From Physcomitrium patens (lineage: Eukaryota > Streptophyta > Bryopsida > Funariales > Funariaceae): 64,000 nt of DNA. Positions within the stretch are counted from its first letter, which is position 1. Every line of letters begins with the position of its first letter. Made by a program: the position numbers and the translations under genes. The notes beneath the pieces are model-generated. The model was not told the origin of the DNA, did not search any database, and worked only from the letters and a program-made list of their open reading frames with translations. Of this stretch, positions 48,043 through 60,934 are shown one piece after another. The DNA lies in the NCBI RefSeq assembly GCF_000002425.4, contig NC_037256.1:2512051-2576050 (forward strand), read 5' to 3'.

Positions 48043-49857
48043 AATAAAATAATGGTAAAAATTATTATCCAATAGCATTGATATCAAGGCTTTTACAACA
48101 ACTTAATTAAGCCAAGATTTGTAACAAAATAGTTCTCTATGGAGCATATAATTTAGCACAAATCAAAAAAGGTGATGAATAGAAGAGAGTATTTTGGATA
48201 AGATATGGACATTTTGAATATAATATTATGGCTTTTGGATTAATAAATATTTCAATTATATTCTAAAATTTGATAATTGATATTTTTGAATTTTTAAATT
48301 TTTTTTTTTTGTCTGTTATCTTAATGATATCTTAATCTACTCTAAGACTCTTAAAGAACATGTTAGATTAGTCTTACAAAAGTTATGAGATACAAGATTA
48401 TATACCAAATTAAAAAAAATATATATTCTATTAGCCAAAAGTAGAATTTTTTAGATATATGATATCCAATAAAGGCCTATTGATGGACCCAAAGAAAGTT
48501 CAAGGAATAATAGAATAGAAAATTGTAAAGACAATATAGGATATATAATTTTTTCTTGGATTTGCTGATTTCTATCAAATATTTATCAAAAATTATTCTC
48601 AAGTTATTTCTCTTCTTACTTGATTGAAATTCAAAGACAAATTGGAATAGAGATCTTAAGGACAAAATATTTTTCAAGATTTGAAGGCAACTTTTATTAT
48701 AGCTCTAATCTTAATGTATTTAGATTTTATAAAGACCTTCTATTTAAAATTTGATGCTTTTGACTTTGCATTAGGAGTTGTACTATAATAGATGGAAAAG
48801 GATAGAAAGCTCCACCTAATTATATTCTATTCTAGAAAGTTTTTAGCCATAGAAATTAATTATGAGATTTATGATAAAGAACTTATTGTAATTGAAGACT
48901 CTTTGTAAGAATAGCATAAGTTATTGGAAGATACTATACATCTTGTGACTATATATATAGATCACAAAACCTTAGAGTATTTCATGTCAAGTTGAATTTT
49001 GAATTGTTGCCAAGCTCATTGGAATATTTTATTAATTTATTTTGATTTTGTGGTTACACATTTATTAAAGAAGTAGTAAAGACTATCAAAGACTTTATCA
49101 AAAAAATCATATCTTACTCCAAAGGCTAAAAAAATAATATTTTATCAGCAAAATATCATTTTCTTACAGCCAAAATAATTTTTTTTATGCTATTTCTATG
49201 GTTACTTTTGTTGATTTAAGTTTTTTTGAATAAATTTATGCAACATCAACTAATAACTCATTAATTTGTAATATCAAGCAGTGCCCTCACAATAATAAGT
49301 TTAAGTTTTTATAAGACTTTTTGTTTTATGAAGATCATTTTTATATTCCAAAAAGACCAATATAACTTTATGTTCATCAATCTTATTATGATTTTTCAAC
49401 TACAAGATATTCTGGATTTAATAAAACATTGAAGCTTATCTTTTGAGATTTCTAAAAGCTTCAAATATAAAAGACTGTGAAGAATTTTGTTCTTATGTAT
49501 GATATCTATTCAAGATTCAATAATTTTTAATATTATTCTTATAGAGTTATATAGCCACTATTAATTTCAATATCAATGGATTTCATCACTAATTTGTTAC
49601 GATTAGTGAAATAGAACTAGACTCTCTTCAAGATCTAAAATCCTTTTAATCCTTAAGTATATAAATTCTATTACAATATAGAACACAATCAATCAAAAGA
49701 AAATTGAATAAAGCTAAACAAAATGAAATATGAAAAATAGAAGAAAGTAAAAAATAAATAAAATAGAATAAAATAAAAAAAATAAAAATCAAACTTTATT
49801 AAAAAAAAAAGGGACCAAATCCATACTTGATTGAATACTCAATTAGTCTTGACTAGT

Positions 49858-49867
49858 CCTATTTATA
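49858..49867 (-). promoter_or_regulatory. TATA box of the heat-shock-like insert
   Basis: TATAAATAGG on the minus strand, 13 bp downstream of the nearest heat-shock-element cluster. Confidence 0.55.
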
Positions 49868-49880
49868 CTTTATCTAATCA

Positions 49881-49903
49881 TCCTAGAACTTTCTAGAATG
49901 TCT
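49881..49903 (-). promoter_or_regulatory. Heat-shock-element cluster 1
   Basis: Plus strand TCC-ta-GAA-ct-TTC-ta-GAA-tg-TCT: three perfect and two near-perfect 5-bp units in alternating orientation. Confidence 0.6.
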
Positions 49904-49985
49904 CTACTGGTGGACTCTACCAAGATAATTATCCCTTCTAAAAGATTTTAGAGAAGGGCCCTACCTAAATGATTGCTTGAAGTCC

Positions 49986-49998
49986 TTCTAGAATGTTC
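49986..49998 (-). promoter_or_regulatory. Heat-shock-element cluster 2
   Basis: TTC-ta-GAA-tg-TTC, three perfect alternating units. Confidence 0.6.
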
Positions 49999-50036
49999 TA
50001 TGGTCGATCCTACATAAACCAACAACCTAGCTTCAA

Positions 50037-50059
50037 TTCTAGAAAATTCTAGAAATTTC
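50037..50059 (-). promoter_or_regulatory. Heat-shock-element cluster 3
   Basis: TTC-ta-GAA-aa-TTC-ta-GAA-at-TTC: five perfect consecutive units, enough for binding of heat-shock factor trimers according to the known consensus. Confidence 0.65.
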
Positions 50060-50937
50060 TCAAAAATAATTTCAACTACCTATTTCTATACATTAATAAT
50101 ACAAATATTCCATTACTATCAACTATGTTTAATGTTATCTACATTGTTATAGATTGACTTACAAAGATGACACATTTTATTCTATACAAAAAAATAATTT
50201 TTGGAAAAGAAATGATAAGATTATTTTTCAATAATATATATTGATATTATAGCCTATCTAATGATATCATTTTTTATCAATTTATATCAAAGTTTTACAA
50301 ATTCTTTTTTGAGATATTGAAAGGAATAATCAAACTTTTTTTTGCCTTTTATTTTCAAATCATTGATCAAATAGAATAAGTCAATCAAATTTTGAAGCAA
50401 TATTTACAATACATCATTAATTACCAATAAGATGATTGAATCTAGTATTTGTTTTTAGTAAAAAATTTGCTTATAATAATATGCTTCTTACTTTGACTTA
50501 ATAAATACTATTTTATATCAATTATGGTTATCATCCAAAGCTTGATTTGTTAGATATATCAAAAGATAAAAACCTAGTAGCTAAAGATTATTTAAAATAA
50601 TAGTCACAGCTCCAAACAACTTTGAAGTTTCATTTATAAGTGGCTCAAGATTTTTACAAAATAGCTTTATATGAATTTATAAAGAAAATTTTTACTTTTT
50701 AAATTAAAAATAAAATATTATTTCTTTGATAAAATATTAAGATCAATCCGCCTTGCAATAAGTTAAACTATCAAAGACTAGGGCCATTTTATATTTAAAA
50801 GTAAATTAATTTAGTAGTTTATTAGTTGAAACTATCGACATCCATGAAAGTACATCCAATATTTTATGTTATCTTAGGAATTTATTCAAAATCAACTATC
50901 CCAAGAAGAATAATACTATTATTGTTTTTATAATATG

Positions 50938-52260
50938 TGTTATCTTTTTTGGAAATGCATTGAATACTTGGCTATCAAAGGTGAAGTTGTATTTTAGAAA
51001 TATTCAAGAAATCCTAATAGGTTTCATCCATATAAATAAATGAAATTTGAATTTTAATTCAAAAGTACTTAAAACTAATAAAAATTATTCAAAAATACTC
51101 TTTTTAGTAATCACAACCATACATAAATTCCAATTATCTTATTACTTTCATAATTAGGTAATTTTGATTTTCTTTATAAGTCCTAATTTTAAGCAATGAG
51201 CTTTGGTGAGCTATAACTCCTAATCTAATTATCTAATTAGTATAATATTTTACATACAAATGCTATTATGAGTCTTCTATATGCTTAGAAAAATTCAGCC
51301 ATATCCAACTTATAGATTATAAGAAAAGTCCAAAGAATCATATTTATATTACTTGGCTGACAATTTGAAAGTTGGTGTAGATGTTCCAGAAGCAATTTTT
51401 CCTTCTCCAATTTTTAACATCAACCCAAAATTAGTATATAGCTTGATCTTAGAATCTTCTAATACTATGCCGAATTTCACCTTGATTTGATGAATAGATC
51501 TTTAAATATCATAGAATTCCAACTTAATTCTAAACTGCCAACTTCTAATATCTTCTTTTATCAAAACCCATATATCTTCTAATTGCACCATTAGATTAAT
51601 ATAAAATTTTACATGCACTTAGTGCATCCAATCAGTCAAGTATTATCAAATTTTGAATTATAGATATAACATCAACTGGACGAACTAGTTTAGAGTATTA
51701 ATCTTAATTGTATTGTATAAATTCTAAGTTATTGATATAAATAGTAATTTTAAATAAAAATTAAAAATTCATTTTAAATCCTCTGAAAATAAATCTTATA
51801 TTTTTGTAATAAGCTTAAAGCTAGCTCAAGAATCCTAATTTTTTATCTTTAAATGAATTTCTATTTTGTCCTAAGGAGCCATTTTAGTAGCTAGAGCTTT
51901 GATTTTGATCCTATTCTATAAATAGTCAATACTTGGATATCAATCCAATCTATCCTAAGGATTTTTTAATCCAATCTTACCTTCAATTCAATCTTTTTAT
52001 CAATTATATTAATTATTAACCTTTCTTATCCTATTTTTATTAATTTATGGCCTTTCTAAAGTGCTAAAAGTAATTCTATAATTTAAAAGGTAAAATTACT
52101 AACTAATCTTTAATCTACTAACTATTAAGATAAGAAAATGAATTAAGAGGCTTTTATAAAAGCCATGTTTAAATATCTTATATTATTATTAAACCAAGAT
52201 GATTAAATATTAATTAGAAATTTATTTTTGATTATATTTTTATTATATAATTATATCACA
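50938..52260 (-). repeat. LTR type Z (Z1), probably the 3' LTR of element L
   Basis: 1323 bp with TGTTATC at the left and ATATCACA at the right. It lies directly beyond the integrase C-terminus of L in the orientation expected of its 3' LTR. However, identical 5-mers atatg flank it (50933-50937, 52261-52265), so an independent solo LTR at the G/L junction is also possible. Z2 (59480-60722) is a second copy. The left end resembles the 3' ends of LTR types X and Y. Confidence 0.6.
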
Positions 52261-53561
52261 ATATGGCATCTACTTCTTCTGAACTTATACATCTTTTGAT
52301 ATGTGCCAAATGAACCTTGTATCATAATTGGCATCACACCATTCCTTCATTTTCTATATCAATTCTTTCATCACTATTTTCATCATCCATTTTAATACAA
52401 TTATCTACTTCAAAAATATTAATATCTTCAGCATGATCCTCCACATTCATTTCTTTAGCTCATCATTTGAAAATCTTCACTCGCTTCTTAGTAATAGGTA
52501 TCTTCAACCTTATACTATCGAGCTCTTTCAATAAATATATGATATTATCATCGACTATTATTATTACATATGGTCCAAACCACCATTTTGAAAACTTCTA
52601 CAAAGTACTATGTTAGTTATCCAAATTTTTATCATAAATAAATATCCAATTATCTTCTTCAATTGCTCTAGACTTCAATCATTGTTATTTATCAAATCAA
52701 GCCTTGTTTTTTAGTATAGCCTATTATAACCTCTTTAATGCTAGCTCCATATCTTCTAATCTTTATTCAAGTTGTCAAATTCTAATAGTCAACAATTCTT
52801 TTCTTGTCAACTCATCTTCCTAAGGTAGTATATTCTAAGTTGGTATATGTTCTTCAATTGATATAATAAATTTTTTACCTATCATGACTTTCATTTGCAT
52901 ATATCTTATCATTGTACTATGTATTATTCAATCAATCTATAATACATAAGGTAGAAGTCAAGGCCATTTCTTCACTCTTCCATTGCAAGTTTTAACCAAC
53001 GCTTTACAATTGATAGATGTCCATATTCATTGATTATATTTCTTTTTGGATTATAAATATTAGTCAATAATAATTTATTTTTTTATTTCTTAAAGAATTC
53101 ATAAGCTTCATGTGCATCTAATTTTTTATGATTTATAATAATTTTTTTCACATCTATAGTAACAAATAACATGTTTAAGTAAAAACTTACAAATTCTCCA
53201 TGTAGACTTTGTTCTTAATACCTTATCTTTCATTTGGTTTAATAAATTTTCATGCACCAAAATTAAATATCTTATTTGCCATAATTTCCTCAGGATAATA
53301 ATCAAATCGACAATCCACTTAAAATAAATAGCTAAAAGATAAGTTAAATGTAGACTATTTTAATGTCATATATTTGAATATATTTGAGAAGTTACATAAG
53401 ATTCTATAAATAAAGTTACATCTTAATATATATTTATTTATTAATATTATTCTTTTAATTTAGCAAAAGTAGCTTAAATTCCTTTATGCTCCTCCTATAG
53501 AGTATTATGAAATTCTTTGAGTAGTTTTTATTGATCTTCCTTGGTATCTACCACTTATTGT
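52261..53561 (-). mobile_element. Ty3/Gypsy element L, integrase segment
   Basis: Minus-strand fossil. From right to left: KWIVDLIIILRKLWQIRYLI and VLRTKSTWRICKFLLKHVI (integrase core, 53330-53160), KALVKTCNGRVKKWP (near 52980), ILP.EDELTRKELLTIRI (near 52830-52790), and a C-terminal domain to about 52400. This integrase has a different architecture from F, K and the chromoviruses, of a type I associate with a Gypsy lineage shared with fungi. It continues at 60935 beyond the H2 insertion. Broken. Confidence 0.7.
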
Positions 53562-54019
53562 ATAAAAGACATGAATCTTGAAGAAAGAAAATCCTCAATA
53601 CACCCTTCTGACACTAAAAAGAACTAAAAAGTTGCTCAAAGCTGATATATTATTGAATTAGAATGGCTTCACTCTTGCCTCCATATATATTCTTAACTAA
53701 GAGCTATGTGGTAATGTCCTATAGGTCCTCCAAAACGTGTTGACTTTACAAGATACATACCTTAACTTATAAATCAAGTTTTTTATATGTGCACCACATA
53801 ATTAGCTTCATCCATAAAAAATTAATACGTTGATAACTTGTTGACCAAGTTTCTAGCCTACCAATCAACTATAAATATATGTAAAGTTAAAGTAGTACCT
53901 GTAAAGCTTCTAAGAAGCTTTTTTAAAAGGTCTTATAAAATTAACCTACTTTTATCTATTTTTATATACTTCTACTTAGTTATAGAGATATTTTATTAGA
54001 ATATATATGTATATCTGGG
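53562..54019 (-). repeat. 3' LTR of H2, shortened
   Basis: Matches the A LTR from about 14290 to 14820; the remaining 125 bp or so of the LTR is absent at the 53562 side. The other end reads TATCCCAGATATAC at 54019. Confidence 0.7.
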
Positions 54020-54540
54020 ATATTACTTCCTCTTCTAAGGATGAGTTCTATGAAGAGCAGCCTTCATATGTTAAAAAAATCTAAGATTCAACAAATTATA
54101 TTTGTCACATATTTTGATCTTTATTCTCTTCAAAGTTGGTTGATAGGTCCTCTCAATCATTAATAGTGTTTCATACCTAGACAAAAAGATTCCTTAGTTA
54201 TTTGGCTCTTGTTGAGGCCTTTGTAACTTCTTTCAACTAAGACATTTGAAACATCATCAAGAGTTGTTTCTACCTCTAATAAAATCACCAAACATTAGAA
54301 GTCTCTTCTAAAGTCGTGATACCAAACACATTGTATCTTGCCATCTATTTGAGGAAGGATATCTCATTCTTTAAGATCTTCATTTCAATTTTGTTTTCTT
54401 GAATTGATTGTGATAATCACAATATTTTATCAAGTAAGTCTATAAATAAAAGTTCTTAAATTAAATGTATTGGTTGTTGGTTTTCCATCTCCTTAACATC
54501 ATAAATTTACAAAAGTTACAAAGAAGGATAAAAAGTAGAA
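54020..54540. other. Unexplained 0.5-kb stretch between H2 chromodomain and LTR
   Basis: In B the LTR follows the chromodomain after about 60 bp, but here about 520 bp intervene. The sequence has less extreme AT content. The minus strand holds an open piece RYNVFGITTLEETSNVW. I do not recognise it. It may be an insert or captured host sequence. Confidence 0.4.
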
Positions 54541-54559
54541 TTTCATCTTCTTTTGATCT

Positions 54560-54900
54560 TATTTCTATTATAGCAATGATTCATTATTATTTATCTTAAT
54601 TTTGATAGATATTATCAATAAAAAACTTCAATTTTCTTTGCTGCATTTGTAAGATTATTTGTTGGCTTTCATGTGTGTTCATTAATATCATATCTATGCT
54701 AATGAACAAGATATTTTAACCTATTTTGGTATTGCCTTGAATCTAAAACTTCTTCTATCTCAAACTCTTAATTATTATCCACTTTTATAGGAAGAAGTGG
54801 CATTTGTCTTTTTTCTGAGATATCCACTATCTTATACGACTCAAGAAGGGATATATGAAATATATGATGAATCTTTATAGACTTTGATAGATATAATTAA
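54560..54900 (-). pseudogene. H2 integrase C-terminus and chromodomain
   Basis: SIKIHHIFHISLLESYKIVD (54890-54830), then QMPLLPIKVDNN, EFEIEEVLDSRQ and NRLKYLVH (54800-54700). This is the clearest chromodomain in the window, with the expected E-[FY]-E-[IV]-E-x-[IV]-L-D and LxYLV strands. Fossil. Confidence 0.7.
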
Positions 54901-55179
54901 TAAGCAATAAGATTGACTTATTCACTAATAAAAAAAAGTCTAAATCTATGATAGTCCAACTTATTATAAAGACAAGTAGTCTTGATATTATAACAAAGTA
55001 ATCACACTTTGCCACCTATGTTGAATTATAGTTGTTTCTTTTGATAGGCATCTACATTGATTTTTTGTTATTCTTCAGTTCCCTTTAATTGTACCTTCAT
55101 TATTGCATGTATCTCTAATAAATAATTTATCAAATCTTCTATTATATAATTATTAAATTTTTAAAAGTTAAAAATATCA

Positions 55180-56091
55180 AGTCATGGATAATAATCATAA
55201 TTGGTAAAGAAAGGTATTTATTGAATGGAAGAATATATCAAATTATTATATGTAAAATTTACCAATTATAAAAGAATTGTCAAATCATCTTAAGGATAGT
55301 TGATGGTATACTTCAAGTACTGCTCCAAAACTTGATTTGTCCATTTTCTTTGCTCATCAATTTGATGATGAAAAGCTGAAGAAAGCTTTATATCCACCTT
55401 TAAAATCTCAAAAAAGGATTCTCTAAAATCTTCATATAAATTGAGTCCTTCTATCTGATTTAATATTTTTAGGTAATTTGTAATAGTGATAGATATTGTT
55501 AAAAAAAAGCTTAGCCATTTTTTTACCTGTGATAGATTTTATACATGGTATAAAATGTGCCATTTTGGTAAAATAATCTATTACTACAAATATAAAATCA
55601 TACAAACCTAAGATTGAAAGATTTGTGATAAAATTCATAGAAATAGAAGATCATGATTATTTTGAAATAGGTAATATCTGAAGAAGTCCAAAAACTTCAT
55701 GGCAACGAATATTGGATCTTAAATAAATATCACATAATTGTACAAATTATTTGATTGCATTCCACATTGAAGTCTATTAAAAATCTCTCAATATTAACTC
55801 TAAAATCTTTTTGTATCCAAAATATCCAACTGTTGAAAAGTCATGATGAGTTTGAAGAACACGTAATTGTGTACCATCTTTTAGAATGTATAATCTTTCT
55901 TTGAAATAGAATAAGTTGTTCTTGAATTCAAACTTAAAATTATTGTAAGATTGAGAAGAATTATTCTTAACATCATGGACAAGGGAATCAAAAGACATAC
56001 TTAATTGAATTTTCTTGATAATCTTTGAATCAATAATCAACGTTGATTTTGTTGCTTGAAGATGAAAATATTTTGGTTTCAAGAAAATCAT
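55180..56091 (-). pseudogene. H2 integrase region
   Basis: N-terminal spacer and zinc region 56091-55777 (LRVLQTHHDFSTVGYFGYKK), core 55638-55432 (MNFITNLSILGLYDFIFVVI, DYFTKMAHFIPCIKS, LPKNIKSDRRTQF). These well-kept pieces show what the HSE-carrying insert interrupted in G. Broken. Confidence 0.75.
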
Positions 56092-56699
56092 TCTTTATTG
56101 ATTAAAAGATATATCTCTTTCTTTTGGTACAAGATAAGAATGTTTAAAAAGGACATCTAACAAACCTTGTTGTTTTTTAAATCAATGAGTGATCTTAAAG
56201 TTAAATCTTGATAAAGATAAGTTTCAACAAGCTTGGCTACAATTCAAAATATGTACTGACATAAAATACTCGAAGTTGTTGTGATTTATATAAATGGTGA
56301 CTAGATTCACAGTGCCTTTTAAATAATGATGCCATTCTTTAAATGAATCCATAATTAGAAGAAACTCTTTGTCATGGATTTCATAATAAACTTAGTTCTT
56401 GAAAAAAAATTGGAATAAAAAGCTATTAGATGGAATTTATCATCTGCTTTCATTTATGATAGTATTGCATCTAAGGCAAAGTTTGATACATTTGTTTTTA
56501 TAAAAAAATATCTTGGAAAAATCAACACAATATAAAATTAATGTAGAAGTATATTCTTTTTTTAAAGTATCAAATAATGCTTTTACTTCTTTATTTCCAG
56601 CAAGTTTGTCTTTATAAGTCAAATGTATAGGTGAAATTATAATTTGAGAAAAAAATTTGATGAAGATTTAATAGTAATTAACAAAGCTAAAAAAACATT

Positions 56700-57400
56700 C
56701 AACATTTTTTTATTGTTTTTAGAATCTTCCAATCCATGATAGTCTAGATCTTCTTCGGATCCATCATTAGCTCTTCATTAAAAATAATGTATCTTAGGAA
56801 GTCAACTTAAGTAGTATGAAATATATACTTTTTTAACTTTGAATATAATCCTACATCTCCAATTTTTTATAACACACAACAAACATAAACTTCATGATCA
56901 TTTATGTTCTTAGAGTAGATTAAGATGTCGTCCAAATAACAAATAATAAAATCATCAAGAAATTCATGAAAGACATCATTCATTAGATATTGAAAAGCAG
57001 TTGGTGTATTTGTGACTCCAAAATTCATGACATTATATTCAAAATATCCATACTTAGTTTGAAATGCAATTTTCTATTCATCTCCTTCTTTAATGCATAT
57101 CAGATTATATGCTCTTTGTACATCTATTTTTATATAAATCTTTTTTTGATTTAATTGATAAAAAAATCTTGAAATCAAAGATAAATGATACTTATTCTTG
57201 ATGGTGATCTTGTTAAATCCTCAATATTCCACACACATCTACAAAGACCCATCTTTTTTCTTCATAAAAAAGATAAGAGTTTCAATTAGAGAGTTAGAAT
57301 GACATACAAAATTTTTAGCCAAGTTTTCATTAATGTACTGCTTGCATGCAATCAACTCATTTTGTGATAGGCTATAGATTGATCCAAATGATGGTTGAAC
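56700..57400 (-). pseudogene. H2 reverse transcriptase region
   Basis: Minus strand reads INENLAKNF (near 57335), FFMKKKDGSL (57260), then the RT palm with the catalytic loop near 56930. No insert is present where A carries X1, which helped fix the X1 ends. Fossil. Confidence 0.7.
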
Positions 57401-58129
57401 TCTTTTATGAAGATCAATGGAACAATCATAAAGATGATGCTTTACAAAAATATCTATGTTTTTTTAAAAATATCTTGAAAATCTTAATTCTAGCTAAGAA
57501 TACCACTTGACATCTTTTTACCATCAAAAGTAGGCATGGAATATATAAGAAAAGATGACCCTTCTTTTGCAACGTACATAAAAGATTTTGTACCTACTAG
57601 TAAGAGTTTGGATGTACTAAACTTATGTAATTTTATTTGATTAATAAAATTTTGAATTAAATTATCAAAAAAAATAAAGTTATAAAAAATCAAATCTTTT
57701 TGAATATTATATTTTTATAATTGAAATAACCCTAAAATAATCAGATTAAATAGAAGTCTTATTATATTAAATATTACTATGCTATTATGATCTTTAATTG
57801 TTACATCTACAAGAACAATCTTATGCATAATATGTCTAGAAGATAGCAAATGATCATCTAAGACTTCTATATATACAAATTTATTTTTCTTAAGTAACAA
57901 TATTTCTTATTTTTTGATAAAATCTTCATCTATAAAATAATCTAAGGCTCTTGAATCTAACAAAGCAAAGACTTTGTAATTTTTTGATCTTAAATAAATT
58001 TCTATTGGAAAATAAGGTGAGAGATTTGATGAGAGAATAGGGCCTTTACTAGGAATTATACAAGATTGCAATTGCACAGTCCCTATTGTAGCTAGAATAA
58101 CTTATTTTCTAATACCTCATTTTCATTGG

Positions 58130-59130
58130 TAACCATGATTTTTATTTTATGATTGCGTTGTTTCTTTAGACAATGTTGAATAGTGTGTTTTTGCTTCTCT
58201 ACAATATATGCATAAGCCTTCTTGACATTATCGAGTCTTTTTCTAATCTTTGAGGGATTTAAAACATATTATATTAATTTATATTAGTTTTGGCCTTAAT
58301 GAATAAGTTTTTAAAAACTTGGGAGTTGCCATCATTATTTGATTTGTTCTTTTTCAGCCAAATCTTTGTTCTTAATGCCTTTCAAATAATTGATTGTTGC
58401 ATGCAATAACTTGAGCAATAAATTATTCCAAAGATTTTTTTTTTGGCATTGATAGTAATGAATTTTTGACATTATCTTTTAATTCATTTTAAAATTGATT
58501 GATAAAGGCTTTATCATTCCAATCCATATTATAAGCAAGATTTTTGAATTCAGCAATATATATGGTAGTTGACTAAGATCCTTGCCATAAAGATAAAAAC
58601 TTGGTCTTTGTTATTTTTTCTTAATTACTTTTATAGAATATGGCCATAAAAACTTGTAGGAATGAATTCAAATCATAAAAAAATTACAAATTCTTTTCAA
58701 TTCAAGAGACAAACCAAGAAAGAATATTTCTTGATAAAAGCGCGCCTCTGAATCCAACTTGAGTAAATCCATTGGAGTATTGGAAGGAATGTAACCTTAA
58801 ATAGAGCTTGATTTATTACAAAAATCCTCAAAATTTTGATCTTGTTCCATCAAACTTCTCAAGCATATTAATCCTTATCCCTATTATACTTCTAAAAGCA
58901 AAATCTCCTAGATTTGGTTGCGAGGTCGATCTACTTGCTTCCTTCAACTGCACAACTTCTTGATATAGACTCTAAACTTCTTCCATAGGTATAGGCATAG
59001 TACCTCCATAATTTACATTAGAAATATATGAAATTTCCACTCTTAGAATGTTAACAAGCTCATGAAGATCTGCAGTAGTTGTAAATCTATTTTCACTTTT
59101 GCTAAAAGTAGCATCCATGATTTTTTATTT
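58130..59130 (-). pseudogene. H2 gag region
   Basis: Matches A gag 3450-4560. Zinc knuckle (C-x2-C type, with C-x-I-C-R-E-A-K-T) near 58160-58215. Broken. Confidence 0.65.
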
Positions 59131-59479
59131 CATAGATAATTCAAACAAATTCAAAAAATTAAATTAGAAGAGAATAATTCACAATATTTAATATCAAATG
59201 AAAATTTTCACAAAGAAGGTTAATCCACTTTCTTTAAAAAAAATATGACTGTTAAAAAATAAGATTTTTTGTTTAAAGGTGGATAGTCTGCAACCTTCAA
59301 AATACAACAATAGAAGTGAGGTAATGTGCTCACTTCTTATTAGGAGTAGAATGCAATTACTAGAAAAGCTATTGTCAAAAATAAAAAGACTAGAAAGTCT
59401 AGAAAAATACCAAATACTAGAAAGGCATTGACAAGAGTAAAGAAGGCTTCACTCTTGCCTCCATATATATTCTTAATTA

Positions 59480-60722
59480 GGTAATTTCACCCTTACAAGA
59501 AGAATGTAATTTGATTTTTAATTCAAAAGTATTTAAATTCAATACAAAGTGCTCAAAAATACTCTTCTTAGTAATCTTAACCATACATAAATTCCAATTA
59601 CCTTGTTACTTTTATAATTAGGTAATTTTAAATTTTCTTTGTAAATCATAATTCTAATCAGCAAGCTTTAGCAAGATGTAGCTCTTAATCTAATCATCTA
59701 CTTGAAGCAAAATTTTGCATACAAATTTCACTACAAATATTTTATGTGCTTCATAAGAATTAACTTCAATCCAACTTACAAATCGTGAGAAAATGTCCAA
59801 AAACCACACTAATATTATTTGGCTACCAACTTAAAAGTTGATGCAAATGTTCTAGTAGTAATTTTTCTATCTTTAACTATTAACTTTAATTCAATATTTT
59901 TTTATAACTTAATCTTCAAGTCTTTTAATACTATGCCAAATTTTACCTTGATTTGACTAGTAGATCTTTAGATATCATAGAAATTCTATCCAATTCTTAA
60001 GTACCAACTTTTGATTTCTTATACCAAAACCAGATATTTCTTAATCACATTATTAGATTTTCAAAAAAATTTACACACACTTAGTAAATCTAATTAATAA
60101 AGTACTTTTAAATTTTTAATTATAGATGTGACATCAATTTTATAAATTAACTAAGAGTGCTAGCTCTAATCATATAGTATAAATTCTAAGTTTTTAATAC
60201 AAACCTTGATTTTGAACAATAATTTTCAAGTCTACACAAATCTTATCAAAATAAGCCTTATATCTCTATCAAACTTCTAGTTAGCTCTCAAATCTTAATC
60301 TTTGATCTTTGAATGAGATCCTATTTTGCCCTAAGCAGTCATTTTAGTTGCTAGAGATCTAATTTCAACCTTGTCTCATAAATGATTGACCTCTGGACAT
60401 CTAAACTATCCTAGGAGATTTTTGGCCCAATTCTATCCTCCACTTAACCCAAGTATTAGCCATTCTAATTATTTATCTCTTTTAACCTAATTTTATCAAT
60501 TTATGGTCTTTCTAAGGTAGTAAAAGAATCTCTATATCCTAGAAGGTAAAATTACTAACCAACTTTCAACCTACTAACTATTAAAATAAGAAAATAAAAT
60601 AAGAGGCTTTTATAAAAGCCATGCTTAAGTATCTTGAATTACTACTGAATCAAAATAATTAGATATTGAATTAGAAATTTAATTTTGATTATATTTTCTT
60701 TCTATAGTCATATTATATGACA
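59480..60722 (-). mobile_element. LTR type Z, copy Z2, inside the H2 5' LTR
   Basis: About 1243 bp matching Z1 from its position of about 51050 onward and ending ATTATATGACA. The first 115 bp or so of Z and about 100 bp of the H2 LTR are both missing at the left junction, so insertion was followed by a deletion across that edge. Third level of nesting (L, H2, Z2). Confidence 0.72.
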
Positions 60723-60934
60723 ACGTTGTAAGCTACCAACATGTAGTTAACTTGTTGATTAAGTTTCTAATCTACCAATCAATTATAAATATATATAAAG
60801 TTAAAAGAGCATCTATAAAGCTTCTAGAAGCTTTTCTAGAAGATATTATAAAATTAACCTATTTTTATCTATTTTTATCAACTTCTATTTAATCATATAT
60901 GTATTTATTAGAATACTTAAGTATATCCATGACA

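Larger units (their letters stand above)
49595..50121 (-). mobile_element. Solo-LTR-like insert with heat-shock promoter layout
   Basis: About 527 bp interrupting the integrase of G between the ISMDFITNL block and the VIDxLTKMTHFI block, which are adjacent in B and H2. Read on the minus strand it begins TGATAGTAATGG and ends CTAATCGTAACA (TG...CA). It then holds, in order, three clusters of alternating GAA/TTC heat-shock elements, a TATAAATAGG box, and an AT-rich tail with AATAAAG. Target duplications are not clear (taatt and actat at the two sides). No coding capacity. It could be a solo LTR of a Copia-like element or a small non-autonomous element. Seen once in this window. Confidence 0.55.
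48043..50937 (+). mobile_element. Chromovirus G, 5'-truncated fragment
   Basis: Starts inside RT (NYYPIALISRLL, near 48046), then GHFEYNIMAFGLIN (48210-48250), the catalytic-loop region, RNase H to about 49090, integrase about 49300-50460, and an integrase C-terminal part near 50830-50920 resembling IHDVFHVSLLEPYK. The chromodomain and 3' LTR are missing, replaced by LTR Z1. Carries the heat-shock-like insert in integrase. Broken, many breaks. Confidence 0.75.
53562..60934 (-). mobile_element. Chromovirus H2, nearly full length
   Basis: Minus-strand element inserted in L, with attgt at both sides (53557-53561, 60936-60940) as the likely target duplication. Right to left: 5' LTR about 59239-60934 (split by Z2), gag 59130-58130 with a zinc knuckle near 58160-58215, protease-like region about 58020-57500, RT about 57400-56760, RNase H to about 56100, integrase 56091-55180, integrase C-terminus and chromodomain about 54900-54560, an unexplained 0.5-kb stretch, and a 3' LTR at 53562-54019 that is shorter than usual at one end. 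It is the most complete chromovirus here. Broken, many breaks. Confidence 0.8.
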
